Assembly: GCA_046727175.1 (NCBI GenBank)
Contig: JBKPCD010000157.1
Coordinates: forward strand, 1-23,494
DNA length: 23,494 bases
Source: JBKPCD01 sp046727175
GTDB taxonomy: Bacteria; Acidobacteriota; Vicinamibacteria; Vicinamibacterales; 2-12-FULL-66-21
Direction: 5' to 3'
Position numbers and translations under genes: made by a program. This document shows positions 1-9,243 of this stretch, in pieces. A model generated the notes under the pieces. It was not told the DNA's origin and searched no databases. It saw only the letters and a list, made by a program, of their open reading frames with translations. Within the stretch, counting starts at the first letter, position 1, and every line of letters starts with the position of its first letter.

Positions 1-20
1 TCATCGAAATCCGAATTGAC

Positions 21-50
21 CCCTGAACCCTGAGCCCTGAACCTACCGAG
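21..50. repeat. Heptameric tandem repeat CCCTGAR plus one CTACCGAG unit
   Basis: Three consecutive 7-bp units are visible: CCCTGAA (21-27), CCCTGAG (28-34) and CCCTGAA (35-41). They are followed by one copy of CTACCGAG (43-50), which recurs in tandem at 134-156. The stretch lies in non-coding DNA beyond the 3' end of the peptidase gene. The repeats are seen directly; their function is unknown. Confidence 0.75.
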
Positions 51-64
51 CATCTTTTCTCACT

Positions 65-88
65 GCGCGTGGGCCCCACCCCACGCGC
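65..88 (-). terminator. Strong stem-loop downstream of the S51 peptidase gene (possible terminator)
   Basis: GCGCGTGGG (65-73) and CCCACGCGC (80-88) form a perfect 9-bp stem with a 6-nt loop. A second GC-rich inverted pair, CTGCGGC (88-94) and GCCGCAG (121-127), lies beside it. Neither is followed by a U-run on the minus-strand transcript, so a classical intrinsic terminator is not proven. The position just past the stop codon suggests a role at the 3' end of the message. Confidence 0.35.
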
Positions 89-133
89 TGCGGCTCGACT
101 CGCTCCGCTCGCTCGCCGCGGCCGCAGGCGCTA

Positions 134-156
134 CTACCGAGCTACCGAGCTACCGG
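134..156. repeat. Octameric tandem repeat CTACCGAG
   Basis: Two perfect CTACCGAG units (134-141 and 142-149) are followed by CTACCGG (150-156). The array ends 6 bp before the stop codon of the peptidase gene. The same 8-mer occurs singly at 43-50, so the unit brackets the hairpin-rich stretch between them. Confidence 0.7.
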
Positions 157-162
157 CAAGCG

Positions 163-1089
163 TCAGTATCCCCCCTCGCTCCCGGCGCGGCTGCTCGCCC
201 CATTTCCCAGCTTCTCGATTCTGCGCGTCCTCATGTTGTAGACATCGCCGGCCGAGAGCACGAAGTACGGCTTCTCCCACGGCTGATACAGGCGCGTGTT
301 GTCGTGCACGGCTACTTTCCACTTCCCCTTTACCTCGAACGTATCGCCGTTGACGATGATTGCGGTGCCCTCGGAGAGGCCGATGCCGAGCAGGTCCACG
401 CGCTTCTGCATCAGCGGGATCAGATCGTCCCATCGGTTGCGGGTGTTGATGTGCTGATCGATCGCGACCTTGCGCAGGAACTTGAATGCCTCCTGGTGAT
501 TCGGCTCGGCGGTCATCATGACGTTCGGACCCGCCGTATCCCCCCGCACGAGGTACTCACCCTGGATCGTGGCACCGGCGGAGCTCCCGCCGATTACGCC
601 GCCGCGCTCGAGGACTTTGTGAAATTCCCTGTAGGTCAGCGTGTTCGCATACGAATCGACGATGTTCCACTGGCGGCCGCCGTTGAACCAGACCGCGTTC
701 GCATCTCGAAGGACTCTTGCAAATGCCTCGGTGTCGGCGACCTTCGGATCGTGCGTGTGGAGCATCTTCACGTGCTTCAGGCCGCGTTTGAGCCACGGCG
801 CGATCGTTTCTTCCTCCTTGTATTCGTGGATCGTGCCGTCAGCGTTCTTGTTGCCCGCCGCGGTTGGAACGATGACGAAGTGCGCATCGGTTCCACCCGC
901 GAGCTGGATGAACTTCTCGACAATGCCCGTGCCTTCCAGGTTCCCGCCGCCGACGATGACGAGCGTGCCGTTCGCGGGTCCGTATTCAGGCGCCTGTTCG
1001 AGCGCAGCGCGGGTGAGAGAGGCGTACGTGAGAATGAGGAATGCAATGAGAAAAATGGGAACACGCCTGCGCATCAACCTGCCCTCCAT
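163..1089 (-). CDS. Exported cyanophycinase-like peptidase (S51 family)
   Basis: A 308-residue protein of the peptidase S51/cyanophycinase family, serine hydrolases that cut after aspartate-type residues. The N-terminus has basic residues and a hydrophobic segment (about 11-28) ending near a TRA-A site, so it is probably exported. An early TLVIVGGGN strand is followed by the GGRQ motif (137-140) and the nucleophile elbow GGSSAGA, with Ser170 as predicted nucleophile; these match family landmarks. No cyanophycin synthetase is seen nearby, so the substrate is unlikely to be inferred safely as cyanophycin; another exported isoaspartyl-type peptide is possible. ATG at 1089 is chosen because a -10-like TAGAAT lies 8 nt upstream. 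An ATG five codons inside (1074) has a GGAGGG-type ribosome site and is a real alternative. The gene stands alone on its strand. Confidence 0.85.
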   Translation of the reverse strand: MEGRLMRRRVPIFLIAFLILTYASLTRAALEQAPEYGPANGTLVIVGGGNLEGTGIVEKFIQLAGGTDAHFVIVPTAAGNKNADGTIHEYKEEETIAPWLKRGLKHVKMLHTHDPKVADTEAFARVLRDANAVWFNGGRQWNIVDSYANTLTYREFHKVLERGGVIGGSSAGATIQGEYLVRGDTAGPNVMMTAEPNHQEAFKFLRKVAIDQHINTRNRWDDLIPLMQKRVDLLGIGLSEGTAIIVNGDTFEVKGKWKVAVHDNTRLYQPWEKPYFVLSAGDVYNMRTRRIEKLGNGASSRAGSEGGY

Positions 1090-1097
1090 CGCGGCGC

Positions 1098-1103
1098 ATT
1101 CTA
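1098..1103 (-). promoter_or_regulatory. -10-like TAGAAT hexamer of the S51 peptidase gene
   Basis: On the minus strand TAGAAT ends 8 nt before the ATG at 1089. This spacing would place the transcript start at or next to the start codon, giving a leaderless or near-leaderless mRNA. No convincing -35 box is seen. The same arrangement occurs before the Ser/Thr kinase and VWFA genes of this window. Confidence 0.4.
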
Positions 1104-1170
1104 GCGTACGCAGGTTTTGACGTTTCGGGGACTCCGTCGACCGAAAGGGCGGAGATCACGGAACACGCCT

Positions 1171-1242
1171 CTTCACCACAGAGGCACGGAGCACGCGAAG
1201 AGTATCTGTTTTCTCCACGAGCTTCGTGACTCTGCGGGGAAG
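1171..1242. repeat. Imperfect inverted repeat with CACAGAGGCACGGAG core
   Basis: The left arm 1171-1191 reads CTTCACCACAGAG followed by GCACGGAG. The right arm 1222-1242 is its reverse complement at 16 of 21 positions, with about 30 nt between. Phrases of the CCACAGAGGCAC type recur in intergenic DNA of environmental bacteria, from general knowledge. Whether this one is dispersed in this genome cannot be seen from one window. Confidence 0.5.
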
Positions 1243-1368
1243 AGATTGCTTCGTGGCCTCCGCTCTCTCCGGCGCTCTCTACAGCGCAGCGTTTGTCGAG
1301 GAGAGGCGTGTACCGATAGGCGGTCGGCGTCTAATTCGACTTAGGGTTTTGAGTTGCCCCCATCGTGG

Positions 1369-1393
1369 TCTTCGTATCTTCGTGATCTTCGTG
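1369..1393. repeat. Short tandem repeat TCTTCGTG
   Basis: Three adjacent units are present: TCTTCGTA (1369-1376), TCTTCGTGA (1377-1385) and TCTTCGTG (1386-1393). The array is non-coding and of unknown function. Confidence 0.65.
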
Positions 1394-1464
1394 CGATGCC
1401 CGTGGGCCGTTTCTCCAGCCGATGTGACAAGTCGTGCTGACAGGCCGCTTAAAAGGACGGCCTG

Positions 1465-1533
1465 ATGGGAAATGGAAAATGGGAGATGGCAAAAATGTTA
1501 GGGTTTCCCATTTCCCATCTTCCATTTTCCATT
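1465..1533. repeat. Heptad tandem repeats forming a 19-bp inverted repeat
   Basis: The left side is built from 7-bp units ATGGGAA (1465), ATGGAAA (1472), ATGGGAG (1479) and a partial ATGG (1486-1489). The right side is built from TTTCCCA (1504), TTTCCCA (1511), TCTTCCA (1518) and TTTTCCA (1525). The arms 1471-1489 and 1515-1533 are reverse complements over 19 bp with a single mismatch, which would be a G-U pair in RNA, and a 25-nt loop. It lies about 30 bp beyond the stop codon of the BACON/Ig gene and could also mark its transcript end. Confidence 0.75.
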
Positions 1534-1561
1534 CAGGATGCGTTTGTCAGCATCCTGGAAC

Positions 1562-3553
1562 CTAACGAACTGTTACCCGGACGACCCGCGCTGGTGCAAA
1601 TCCGCTACTGACGTTGCTCCACGCAAATACGGCCAGATCGTACGTGCCGGGTGGAAGCCCGTCGACGGTGAGTCCGTAGCCGGATGGGCGAAAGCGCGTG
1701 CCATAGATCGAGGCGACATCCGGGCGAGCTCCGCCGTACCCCGCCGTGCCGAGGAAGATCGGGGAACCGCCCATCGTCGGGAAAGCCCAGACATGCAGGG
1801 TGTCGATGCCGGTGCCCGCTTCGGCGTCTCGATCGATCGCCCATCCGCCGAGCGCGAACGGCTGGTGAAGGACCTGGTGCGCGGCGGGTGCGTCGATCAC
1901 GGCGTCGACACCGCCGTGCTCGCTGCCTTTCGGCTGCAGTACGATCCGGACCTCTTGTCGCGCTGTCATATGGTCGCCGGCGGATCGCACGAACACGAGG
2001 TCGTAGGTTCCGATGAAGCCCGCACCAGGCGACCACGTGAAGTCTCCCGTCTCGGCGTTCAAGTGGGACCCGACTGGCAGCGCCGCGAGATCGCTGCCCA
2101 CGCGCAGGTACCCCGCATACCGTTCTCCGATGTGCTCTCCCAATTCGATCTCGAATCGGTCGACCTCTTCTCCACGCAGGACCGCGCGCTCCGCCCCGGC
2201 TATCCCATAACTGCGCCATGCGCTGTCAGCCTGCCAGCCGCGGCGTGCGACGATCGGCGTCTGGTCGGCTGGCGCGGCGGCAATCGCCGCGCTCGCTTGC
2301 TGCGACCCCATTCCGCTCGTTGCTGTTCGAGTTGCACCGGACGCGCTCACGCCGCCCGACGAGTTCGACACGCGAAAGAACCGGCTTCCCAGCCCCTCGC
2401 TATTACCACTTGCATCGCTCACGAACCAGACGATCGTGTGCAGTCCGTTTGTGAGGGCCGTCGTATCGATGATCCGGAAGCCAATCGCCCCATTGCTGTT
2501 CGCCAGTCCGGGGAAAAATGTCGCGATGTCTACCCGGAAGTGGTTGTACGACACCGTCCCCTGCGCCACGCCATCGATTAAAACCTGGATTGTCGATCCA
2601 TCGAACGGGATGAACTTGTCCGCCTGTGTGAGCGCCCAGCCGAAATTCACGTACTGGGATCCGCTCACCCTGTCTCCCTGCCCCGGCGTATCGATCGTGC
2701 CGAACGGTTTGGTGGCGTTTGCGTTGTCGCACGTGATCGTTCGAGACCCGAGACCGACGAGGTGCCCTTCCCGATCGGTCACATAAAAGGAAAACACGGT
2801 CACGCCGTTCCCTTGATTCGGCAGCATGTTCGTCAGCACCATGAATCCCCATCCGCCGGCGTGATTGCGGGGATATGTGGGAAAAGAGGTGCGAACGTCC
2901 GGCCGTGCACCCTCGATGAACACGCCGTTGCCAACGAAGATCTGCGCGTTGCCGCCGCAGCGCGCGTCGGGGCCGACGGGTTCGCCCGCCACTGCCAACC
3001 GGCAGATCGTCAGGCTCGCGATTTCGACGTCGTCAAGTGCCCAGCCCGTCACGGGAATCGCGCCGACTACGCCAGTCGTGTTGTTGAGCGGCGTATCGAT
3101 AAAGCCGAAAGGACTTTGCGAGGTCCCGTTGATCATGATGTTCAGCGTGACGGGGATCGAGGCGGTCGAGGTGGTCGCTCCGGAGAACGTGAGCGATACC
3201 GATCCTGTCAACGTTCCCAAAATCGGAAGACCCGTGACACTCCTCACCGAGATCGAGAGTTCTGCGCCGCCGCTGCCCGCCGCGGGGCTCACCTGAAGCC
3301 ACGGCTGAGACGTCGTCGCCGTCCACGACACCGTTCCGACGCCCGACTGGGTGAGAAGCGCGATCTGCGCCGACGTTTGCGCCACGAATGCGGCGCCATT
3401 GCTGGTCGCGCCGAACGTCAGTGGCGTCGTATCGAGCGTCATCGTGGGGAGCGGCTGAGCACTGACCGCGGCAGCTTGCATGAAGACGGCGACTGCTGCG
3501 GCGACGGACATCGTTTGTCTTTGGCCCTTGAGCAAAAGTCGGAATGTGGACAT
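1562..3553 (-). CDS. Secreted BACON/Ig-like multidomain protein
   Basis: A 663-residue exported protein. Residues 1-32 form a signal peptide (hydrophobic 16-31, cleavage likely after VSA). Residues about 38-140 resemble a BACON-type beta-sandwich: TPLTFGATS, then SWTATTSQPWLQVSP, then a conserved PVTLNI end. Three related modules follow, starting near 149, 284 and 550. Each opens with [FV]..ID[TA]P and GWA[IL], and the first and third share an ARPDV motif followed by an aromatic G[WY]G. Between modules two and three is a low-complexity linker (about 400-435) and a putative Ig-type segment (about 465-540). No catalytic motif is visible. Such modules usually mediate carbohydrate or surface binding, so an extracellular adhesive or scaffold role is inferred. 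An AT-rich TATAAC (3574-3579, minus) lies about 20 nt before the start. Confidence 0.75.
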   Translation of the reverse strand: MSTFRLLLKGQRQTMSVAAAVAVFMQAAAVSAQPLPTMTLDTTPLTFGATSNGAAFVAQTSAQIALLTQSGVGTVSWTATTSQPWLQVSPAAGSGGAELSISVRSVTGLPILGTLTGSVSLTFSGATTSTASIPVTLNIMINGTSQSPFGFIDTPLNNTTGVVGAIPVTGWALDDVEIASLTICRLAVAGEPVGPDARCGGNAQIFVGNGVFIEGARPDVRTSFPTYPRNHAGGWGFMVLTNMLPNQGNGVTVFSFYVTDREGHLVGLGSRTITCDNANATKPFGTIDTPGQGDRVSGSQYVNFGWALTQADKFIPFDGSTIQVLIDGVAQGTVSYNHFRVDIATFFPGLANSNGAIGFRIIDTTALTNGLHTIVWFVSDASGNSEGLGSRFFRVSNSSGGVSASGATRTATSGMGSQQASAAIAAAPADQTPIVARRGWQADSAWRSYGIAGAERAVLRGEEVDRFEIELGEHIGERYAGYLRVGSDLAALPVGSHLNAETGDFTWSPGAGFIGTYDLVFVRSAGDHMTARQEVRIVLQPKGSEHGGVDAVIDAPAAHQVLHQPFALGGWAIDRDAEAGTGIDTLHVWAFPTMGGSPIFLGTAGYGGARPDVASIYGTRFRPSGYGLTVDGLPPGTYDLAVFAWSNVSSGFAPARVVRVTVR

Positions 3554-3632
3554 GGGTCACCGGAGGGATAGGAGTTATAGAGTCGACAGCGGGTGCTACC
3601 CGGCGTCTGGAGCGTGCAGTTGTACATGAAAA

Positions 3633-3662
3633 CGGACTGACTCGCCAGCGCGAGCCAGTCCG
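3633..3662 (-). terminator. Rho-independent terminator of the PEP-CTERM gene
   Basis: On the minus strand a 12-bp stem (arms 3651-3662 and 3633-3644, one G-U pair) closes a 6-nt loop and is followed directly by TTTTC. It lies about 30 bp past the stop codon of the PEP-CTERM gene and before the BACON/Ig gene promoter region, so the two genes are probably transcribed separately. Confidence 0.75.
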
Positions 3663-3692
3663 GAATGGAGGCTGCAGTCCTCCGGAACGGCC

Positions 3693-4376
3693 CTACCGCC
3701 GGCGGCGCACCAGTCTCGCCACGCCAGCTAAGCCTGTCGCAAGGAGCAGCAAGGATGCGGGCTCCGGATTCACCATACGAGGACCCCAGGTCGCGTCGCC
3801 AAGCCCGAGTGCTTTCGAGACATCGACCCGATTGGCCGCGGCAGCGAGGTAGAAGGCGTTCGGAGTGTTGTCCGAAATCGCAAAGTTGAACGTGACGGTC
3901 TCGCCTGGGAGCACGGTCCCGCCACTGAAGTTCAAATAATCGCGGGTCGTGTCGATTCGAGTGTATCTGCTGAACATGTTCGACGTGAACGACAGGCCCG
4001 AGCCCTGCGCGAAGCTCAACCCATCGCCCTCGCCCGATGCTCTGCCAAGGGCTTTTTGCAGCTCCAACTCGAAGGAAGTCCAGGCGATGTCGGTGTCGTT
4101 CGTGATACTTGCGGTGAACCAGCTGCCCGTCACGGACGTCCCGATCCCGGTGCCGAGAGGCCGCCCATCCTCATCCGAAAACCCGAGGATGCCGACGCCG
4201 GAGGACGTAAACGTCTCGTTCAGCGCCCAAGGGGTAGCGGCGCTGCCGTCAGAGGCAACGCTCACGCCATTGAGCGCCAGGGGTCCCCCCGATGAGACGA
4301 CAATCGGGCCAGCTAGAGCGGTCGAGGAAGCGATAGACCAGACTAACCCGACTGCGAAGACGCTCCTCCGAAGCAT
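3693..4376 (-). CDS. PEP-CTERM sorting-domain protein
   Basis: A 227-residue exported protein. The N-terminus (MLRRSVFAVGLVW, then SIASSTALAG) is a signal peptide. The last 25 residues carry the PEP-CTERM signal: NPEPAS (203-208), a hydrophobic stretch LLLLATGLAGVA, then an arginine-rich tail RLVRRRR. In known systems this tail is recognised by exosortase (EpsH/XrtA), which processes the protein at the cell envelope during exopolysaccharide-linked export. No exosortase lies in the window, so it must be encoded elsewhere. The body (about 22-200) is Ser/Thr/Gly-rich and beta-like with no recognised domain. ATG at 4376 is preferred over an upstream in-frame start at 4430 because it gives a clean signal peptide and has a G-rich ribosome site just upstream. 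A terminator follows. Confidence 0.85.
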   Translation of the reverse strand: MLRRSVFAVGLVWSIASSTALAGPIVVSSGGPLALNGVSVASDGSAATPWALNETFTSSGVGILGFSDEDGRPLGTGIGTSVTGSWFTASITNDTDIAWTSFELELQKALGRASGEGDGLSFAQGSGLSFTSNMFSRYTRIDTTRDYLNFSGGTVLPGETVTFNFAISDNTPNAFYLAAAANRVDVSKALGLGDATWGPRMVNPEPASLLLLATGLAGVARLVRRRR

Positions 4377-4779
4377 CGCCACCCCCCAATCCAAACGCCG
4401 TGTGCACGAACCGTCAGCTCTGCCAGACACGCAATTTTAATGCCGATCCTGCCGAGGTCGCGTACCAAGGAGCCTGCGAGTGTAAGTACCAGATCATATA
4501 TATGGTTGCAAGCTCGTCCGGACTCTCTCGCGCGTCGAATCGCCTGGGGCGAAAGTTCGTCACTGCGACGGCTTCTGTCGCCCTGGCCGGATGCCAAGGA
4601 GACTTCAATCATCGTGTGGTTTGGCCGGCTCCCTCGTCACACACGTTCGCCGATACGACCGAGTGCACCGCTGATGCACTTAGTGAGCCATCCCACGTAT
4701 CGGACCGGTACGTGACGCATGATACGCCTGGCCTCCGCCTCCTTCCTGCCCGCTACACCGGCCGGGGTAAAATCGCCGA
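4377..4779. other. Divergent intergenic region between PEP-CTERM and kinase genes
   Basis: About 400 bp with no convincing gene. It must contain the promoters for the PEP-CTERM gene (minus) and the kinase gene (plus). An AT-rich ATATATAT-type patch (4495-4503) stands out from the GC-rich background. No operator-like palindrome or terminator was found. Confidence 0.6.
4768..4773 (+). promoter_or_regulatory. -10-like TAAAAT hexamer of the kinase-pfkB operon
   Basis: TAAAAT ends 6 nt before the GTG at 4780 and 9 nt before the ATG at 4783. No Shine-Dalgarno sequence is present, so transcription probably starts at the start codon (leaderless). No good -35 hexamer is seen. Confidence 0.45.
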
Positions 4780-7019
<2,240 letters not shown>

Positions 7020-7023
<4 letters not shown>

Positions 7024-8027
7024 TCACACGACACGCGACAGGGCCGGTAAACACACCCACGTGGGACGTGATCGGGGTCGGCGCGAACTCCGTCGACTAC
7101 GTGTACCGGTTGCCGGTCACGCCGGAGCCGGACGGCCCGAACGCGAAGGTTCGAGTCTCCAGCCACTCGATCCTCTGCGGTGGACAGAATGCGACGGCGC
7201 TCTGCACCTGCGCGGCAATGGGACTACGAACGAAGTACGTCGGATCGACGGGCAACGACCACAACGGACAACGGATTCGCGACGAGCTCGCCCGTCGCGG
7301 CGTGGACATCGGCGACGCGATCACGCGCGAGGTGCCCAGCCGGTTCGCCGTGATCCTGGTCAACGAGCAGAGCGGCGAACGAATGGTGCTCTGGGATCGC
7401 GCAGAGGCGCTGACCCTGGACGAAAACGAGCTGCTGGCGTGCGGCCTGACGTCGTCGCGGGTGCTGCACGTCGATGACGAAGATCAGAGAACCGCGATCA
7501 TCGCGGCACGCATCGCACGCGCGGCCGGCCTGCACGTGACGAGCGACATCGATCGCATGACAGAGCGGACCGAGGAGCTCGTTTCCGAGGTTACCATTCC
7601 GATCTTCGCCGAGCACGTGCCTCGCGCGTTGACGGGCGAATCGGATGTCGAGCGTGCCCTCCGGAAGATCCGACGGCGTCATGCGGGTCTGTTGTGCGTC
7701 ACGCTCGGCCCTCGAGGTTCCGTGGCCCTTGACGGCGACCGGTTTCACTACGAGCCGGCCTTCAGGGTGAACGCCGTCGACACGACCGGCGCAGGCGACG
7801 TGTTTCGCGGCGCGTTCATTTTCGGCCTCCTGCGCGGCGACCCGACACGCGATCTGCTCCGGTTTGCCAATGCCGCAGCCGCCGTCAGCGTCACACGGCT
7901 GGGGGCGATCGATGGAGTGCCGACGCTCGGCGAGACGAAGCGGATGATGGGAACGCTGCCGCAGTCGGCTCTTGACTCGGGGCTCCTGGCTCTGGGCACG
8001 CCCAACGCCGAGAGCCTCAAGCAGTGA
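7020..8027 (+). CDS. PfkB-family (ribokinase-like) carbohydrate kinase
   Basis: A 335-residue cytoplasmic small-molecule kinase. PfkB signatures are present: N-terminal VIGVGANSVD, a GGQNATA motif (54-60), TLGPRGS (228-234) and the second signature DTTGAGD (254-260), whose last Asp (260) is the catalytic base and whose glycines form the anion hole. Length is normal for the family. The phosphoryl acceptor (sugar, keto-sugar acid or nucleoside) cannot be told from sequence. The GTG start overlaps the protein kinase stop by 4 nt, so the two are co-translated. It ends 6 bp from the stop of a convergent gene. Pairing a signalling kinase with a metabolic kinase suggests a shared regulatory role, but this is inference. 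Confidence 0.88.
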
Positions 8028-8033
8028 AGGGGG

Positions 8034-9059
8034 TTAATCTCGCGACGCGACGTAGCTACGGCGCGCGCGGACGGTGACGCCTTCGCGCTTCGCGCGCAGT
8101 TCGAGCCTGTGCGTCTTGCCGTCGAGGCGCTCCGGCTCGAAGCCGACGGCGTACTGCTGGTGCAGCTCGTCGGCGATCCTGGCGAACGTCGACCCGAGAT
8201 CGTTCGTCGACGTCAGTTCGAAGTACCCGCCGCCCGTTTCTGCGGCTATCTTCGCAAGGCCTTCATCTGGTTTCCGCGTGCGCGGCGCACCCCCTCCCGA
8301 GCCATGGCTCCGACCGTGTCCCGCGGTCCCGTTGACGGGCTCGCGCCCGGCCAGTCCGATGGCGTATACCATCACGTTCTCTTCCTCGGCACGTCGTGTC
8401 GCCTCTTTCAGCGTCACGTTCGTCGAGCGCTTCTCCGCCGGACGATCGTCCCCGTCCGTGAATACGAGCACGACGCGGCGGCGGTCCTGGTGGAGCAAGG
8501 CAGTCATCGCGACGCCGACAGCGTTCCAGAGCGGCGTCGGCCCTGCGGGCTGCAGCTCCGTCCTCAGGATGTTCAGGAGCTCCTGCGTGTCGCTCGTGAA
8601 ATCACGCGGGTCGAGCTGGATTCTCGTCGCAAAGCTGCCGATCCGCACCTTGTCCGCCGGAAGGAGCCGTTTGACGAACTCCTCGGCGGCGGTTTCCACG
8701 AGCGCGAAGTTGTCGCGCATGCTCTCGCTGCGATCGAGCATCACGACAATCGTGATTGGCTGGATGTCGTTGGCGAAGACCGTGATCGTTTGCGGCTTGC
8801 CGTTGTCGAGGACCTCGAAGTCGTCCTTCGACAGGTCGGGGACGAGGCGTCCCGACGCGTCAGCGACCGTCGCGTAGAGCGCGACGGTTTTCGCCACGCT
8901 GCGAAACGGTCCCTGCTGCCATCCCACCGCCTCCGCTACGTGTCCCGGCTCTGCGGTCGTCAGGCCACAGAGCCCCGCAATCGCGAGCGCGAAAGTGCCC
9001 AGACGAGTTGGACGGATCGACGTGGGTGGGCGAGGAATACTCCAGTGCCTGTATGACAC
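8034..9059 (-). CDS. Secreted VWFA-domain protein (acidobacterial VWFA-related family)
   Basis: A 341-residue exported protein. A basic N-terminus followed by a hydrophobic stretch (about 20-36) suggests a signal peptide or anchor. Residues about 55-95 contain the conserved lead-in VALYATVADASGRLVPDL, then DFEVLDNGKPQ, typical of the acidobacterial VWFA-related family. The VWFA domain (about 101-300) has an intact MIDAS: DRSES (Asp109, Ser111, Ser113), Thr175 in a TPLW segment and TDGDD (201-205), so metal-dependent ligand binding is expected. A Gly/His-rich insertion lies near 245-260. The start is GTG without a Shine-Dalgarno sequence, but GATAAT lies 8 nt upstream. The ligand is unknown. 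Confidence 0.85.
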   Translation of the reverse strand: MSYRHWSIPRPPTSIRPTRLGTFALAIAGLCGLTTAEPGHVAEAVGWQQGPFRSVAKTVALYATVADASGRLVPDLSKDDFEVLDNGKPQTITVFANDIQPITIVVMLDRSESMRDNFALVETAAEEFVKRLLPADKVRIGSFATRIQLDPRDFTSDTQELLNILRTELQPAGPTPLWNAVGVAMTALLHQDRRRVVLVFTDGDDRPAEKRSTNVTLKEATRRAEEENVMVYAIGLAGREPVNGTAGHGRSHGSGGGAPRTRKPDEGLAKIAAETGGGYFELTSTNDLGSTFARIADELHQQYAVGFEPERLDGKTHRLELRAKREGVTVRARRSYVASRD

Positions 9060-9067
9060 AAGACGGC

Positions 9068-9073
9068 ATTATC
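9068..9073 (-). promoter_or_regulatory. -10-like GATAAT hexamer of the VWFA gene
   Basis: On the minus strand GATAAT is separated by 8 nt from the GTG start at 9059. Together with the lack of a ribosome-binding site this points to a leaderless transcript. No clear -35 box is visible. Confidence 0.4.
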
Positions 9074-9243
9074 GCATTTCGCTCTAAGTGCCGTGACTCT
9101 CGGGATTCGGGGTTGGAGGCCGTCGACCGAGGGAGGAATGCGAGTAACCTGTATCGACTGACGCATGGTCACGTTGCCGGGGCATCGATTTGGCCAGGAC
9201 GCAGGAGAGAGCTCCGTCGCCGACCACTGTTCAGCGTGAACGC

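Larger units (their letters stand above)
1090..1561. other. Gene-free, repeat-rich intergenic region
   Basis: No frame here looks coding. The region holds an imperfect 21-bp inverted repeat (1171-1191 with 1222-1242, 16 of 21 positions matching), the TCTTCGTG tandem array (1369-1393), a 7-bp-arm hairpin CAGGCCG/CGGCCTG (1441-1447 and 1458-1464), and the long heptad-built inverted repeat at 1465-1533. It separates two minus-strand genes and contains the upstream region of the S51 peptidase gene. Confidence 0.7.

Noticed and set aside
304..1104. Long open frame antisense to the S51 peptidase gene
   Set aside because: It mirrors a gene with clear family motifs and signal peptide. Its own product is compositionally odd and has no motif, as expected for antisense frames in high-GC DNA.
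1441..1464. CAGGCCG/CGGCCTG hairpin as a terminator of the BACON/Ig gene
   Set aside because: Only 7 bp, about 100 bp past the stop codon, and no T-run follows on the minus strand.
1538..2581. 347-codon plus-strand frame opposite the BACON/Ig gene
   Set aside because: Arg-rich, low-complexity translation without domain signals; the minus-strand frame has a signal peptide and repeated modules.
4475..4491. Sigma-54-like TGGTAC...TCGCA element upstream of the PEP-CTERM gene
   Set aside because: Some PEP-CTERM genes use sigma-54, but the GG to GC spacing here is one base too long and the -12 element is poor.
9136..9159. Tiny 7-codon frame after a GGGAGG motif upstream of ampG
   Set aside because: The ribosome site would be only 1-2 nt from the ATG, too close, and there is no further support for a leader peptide.
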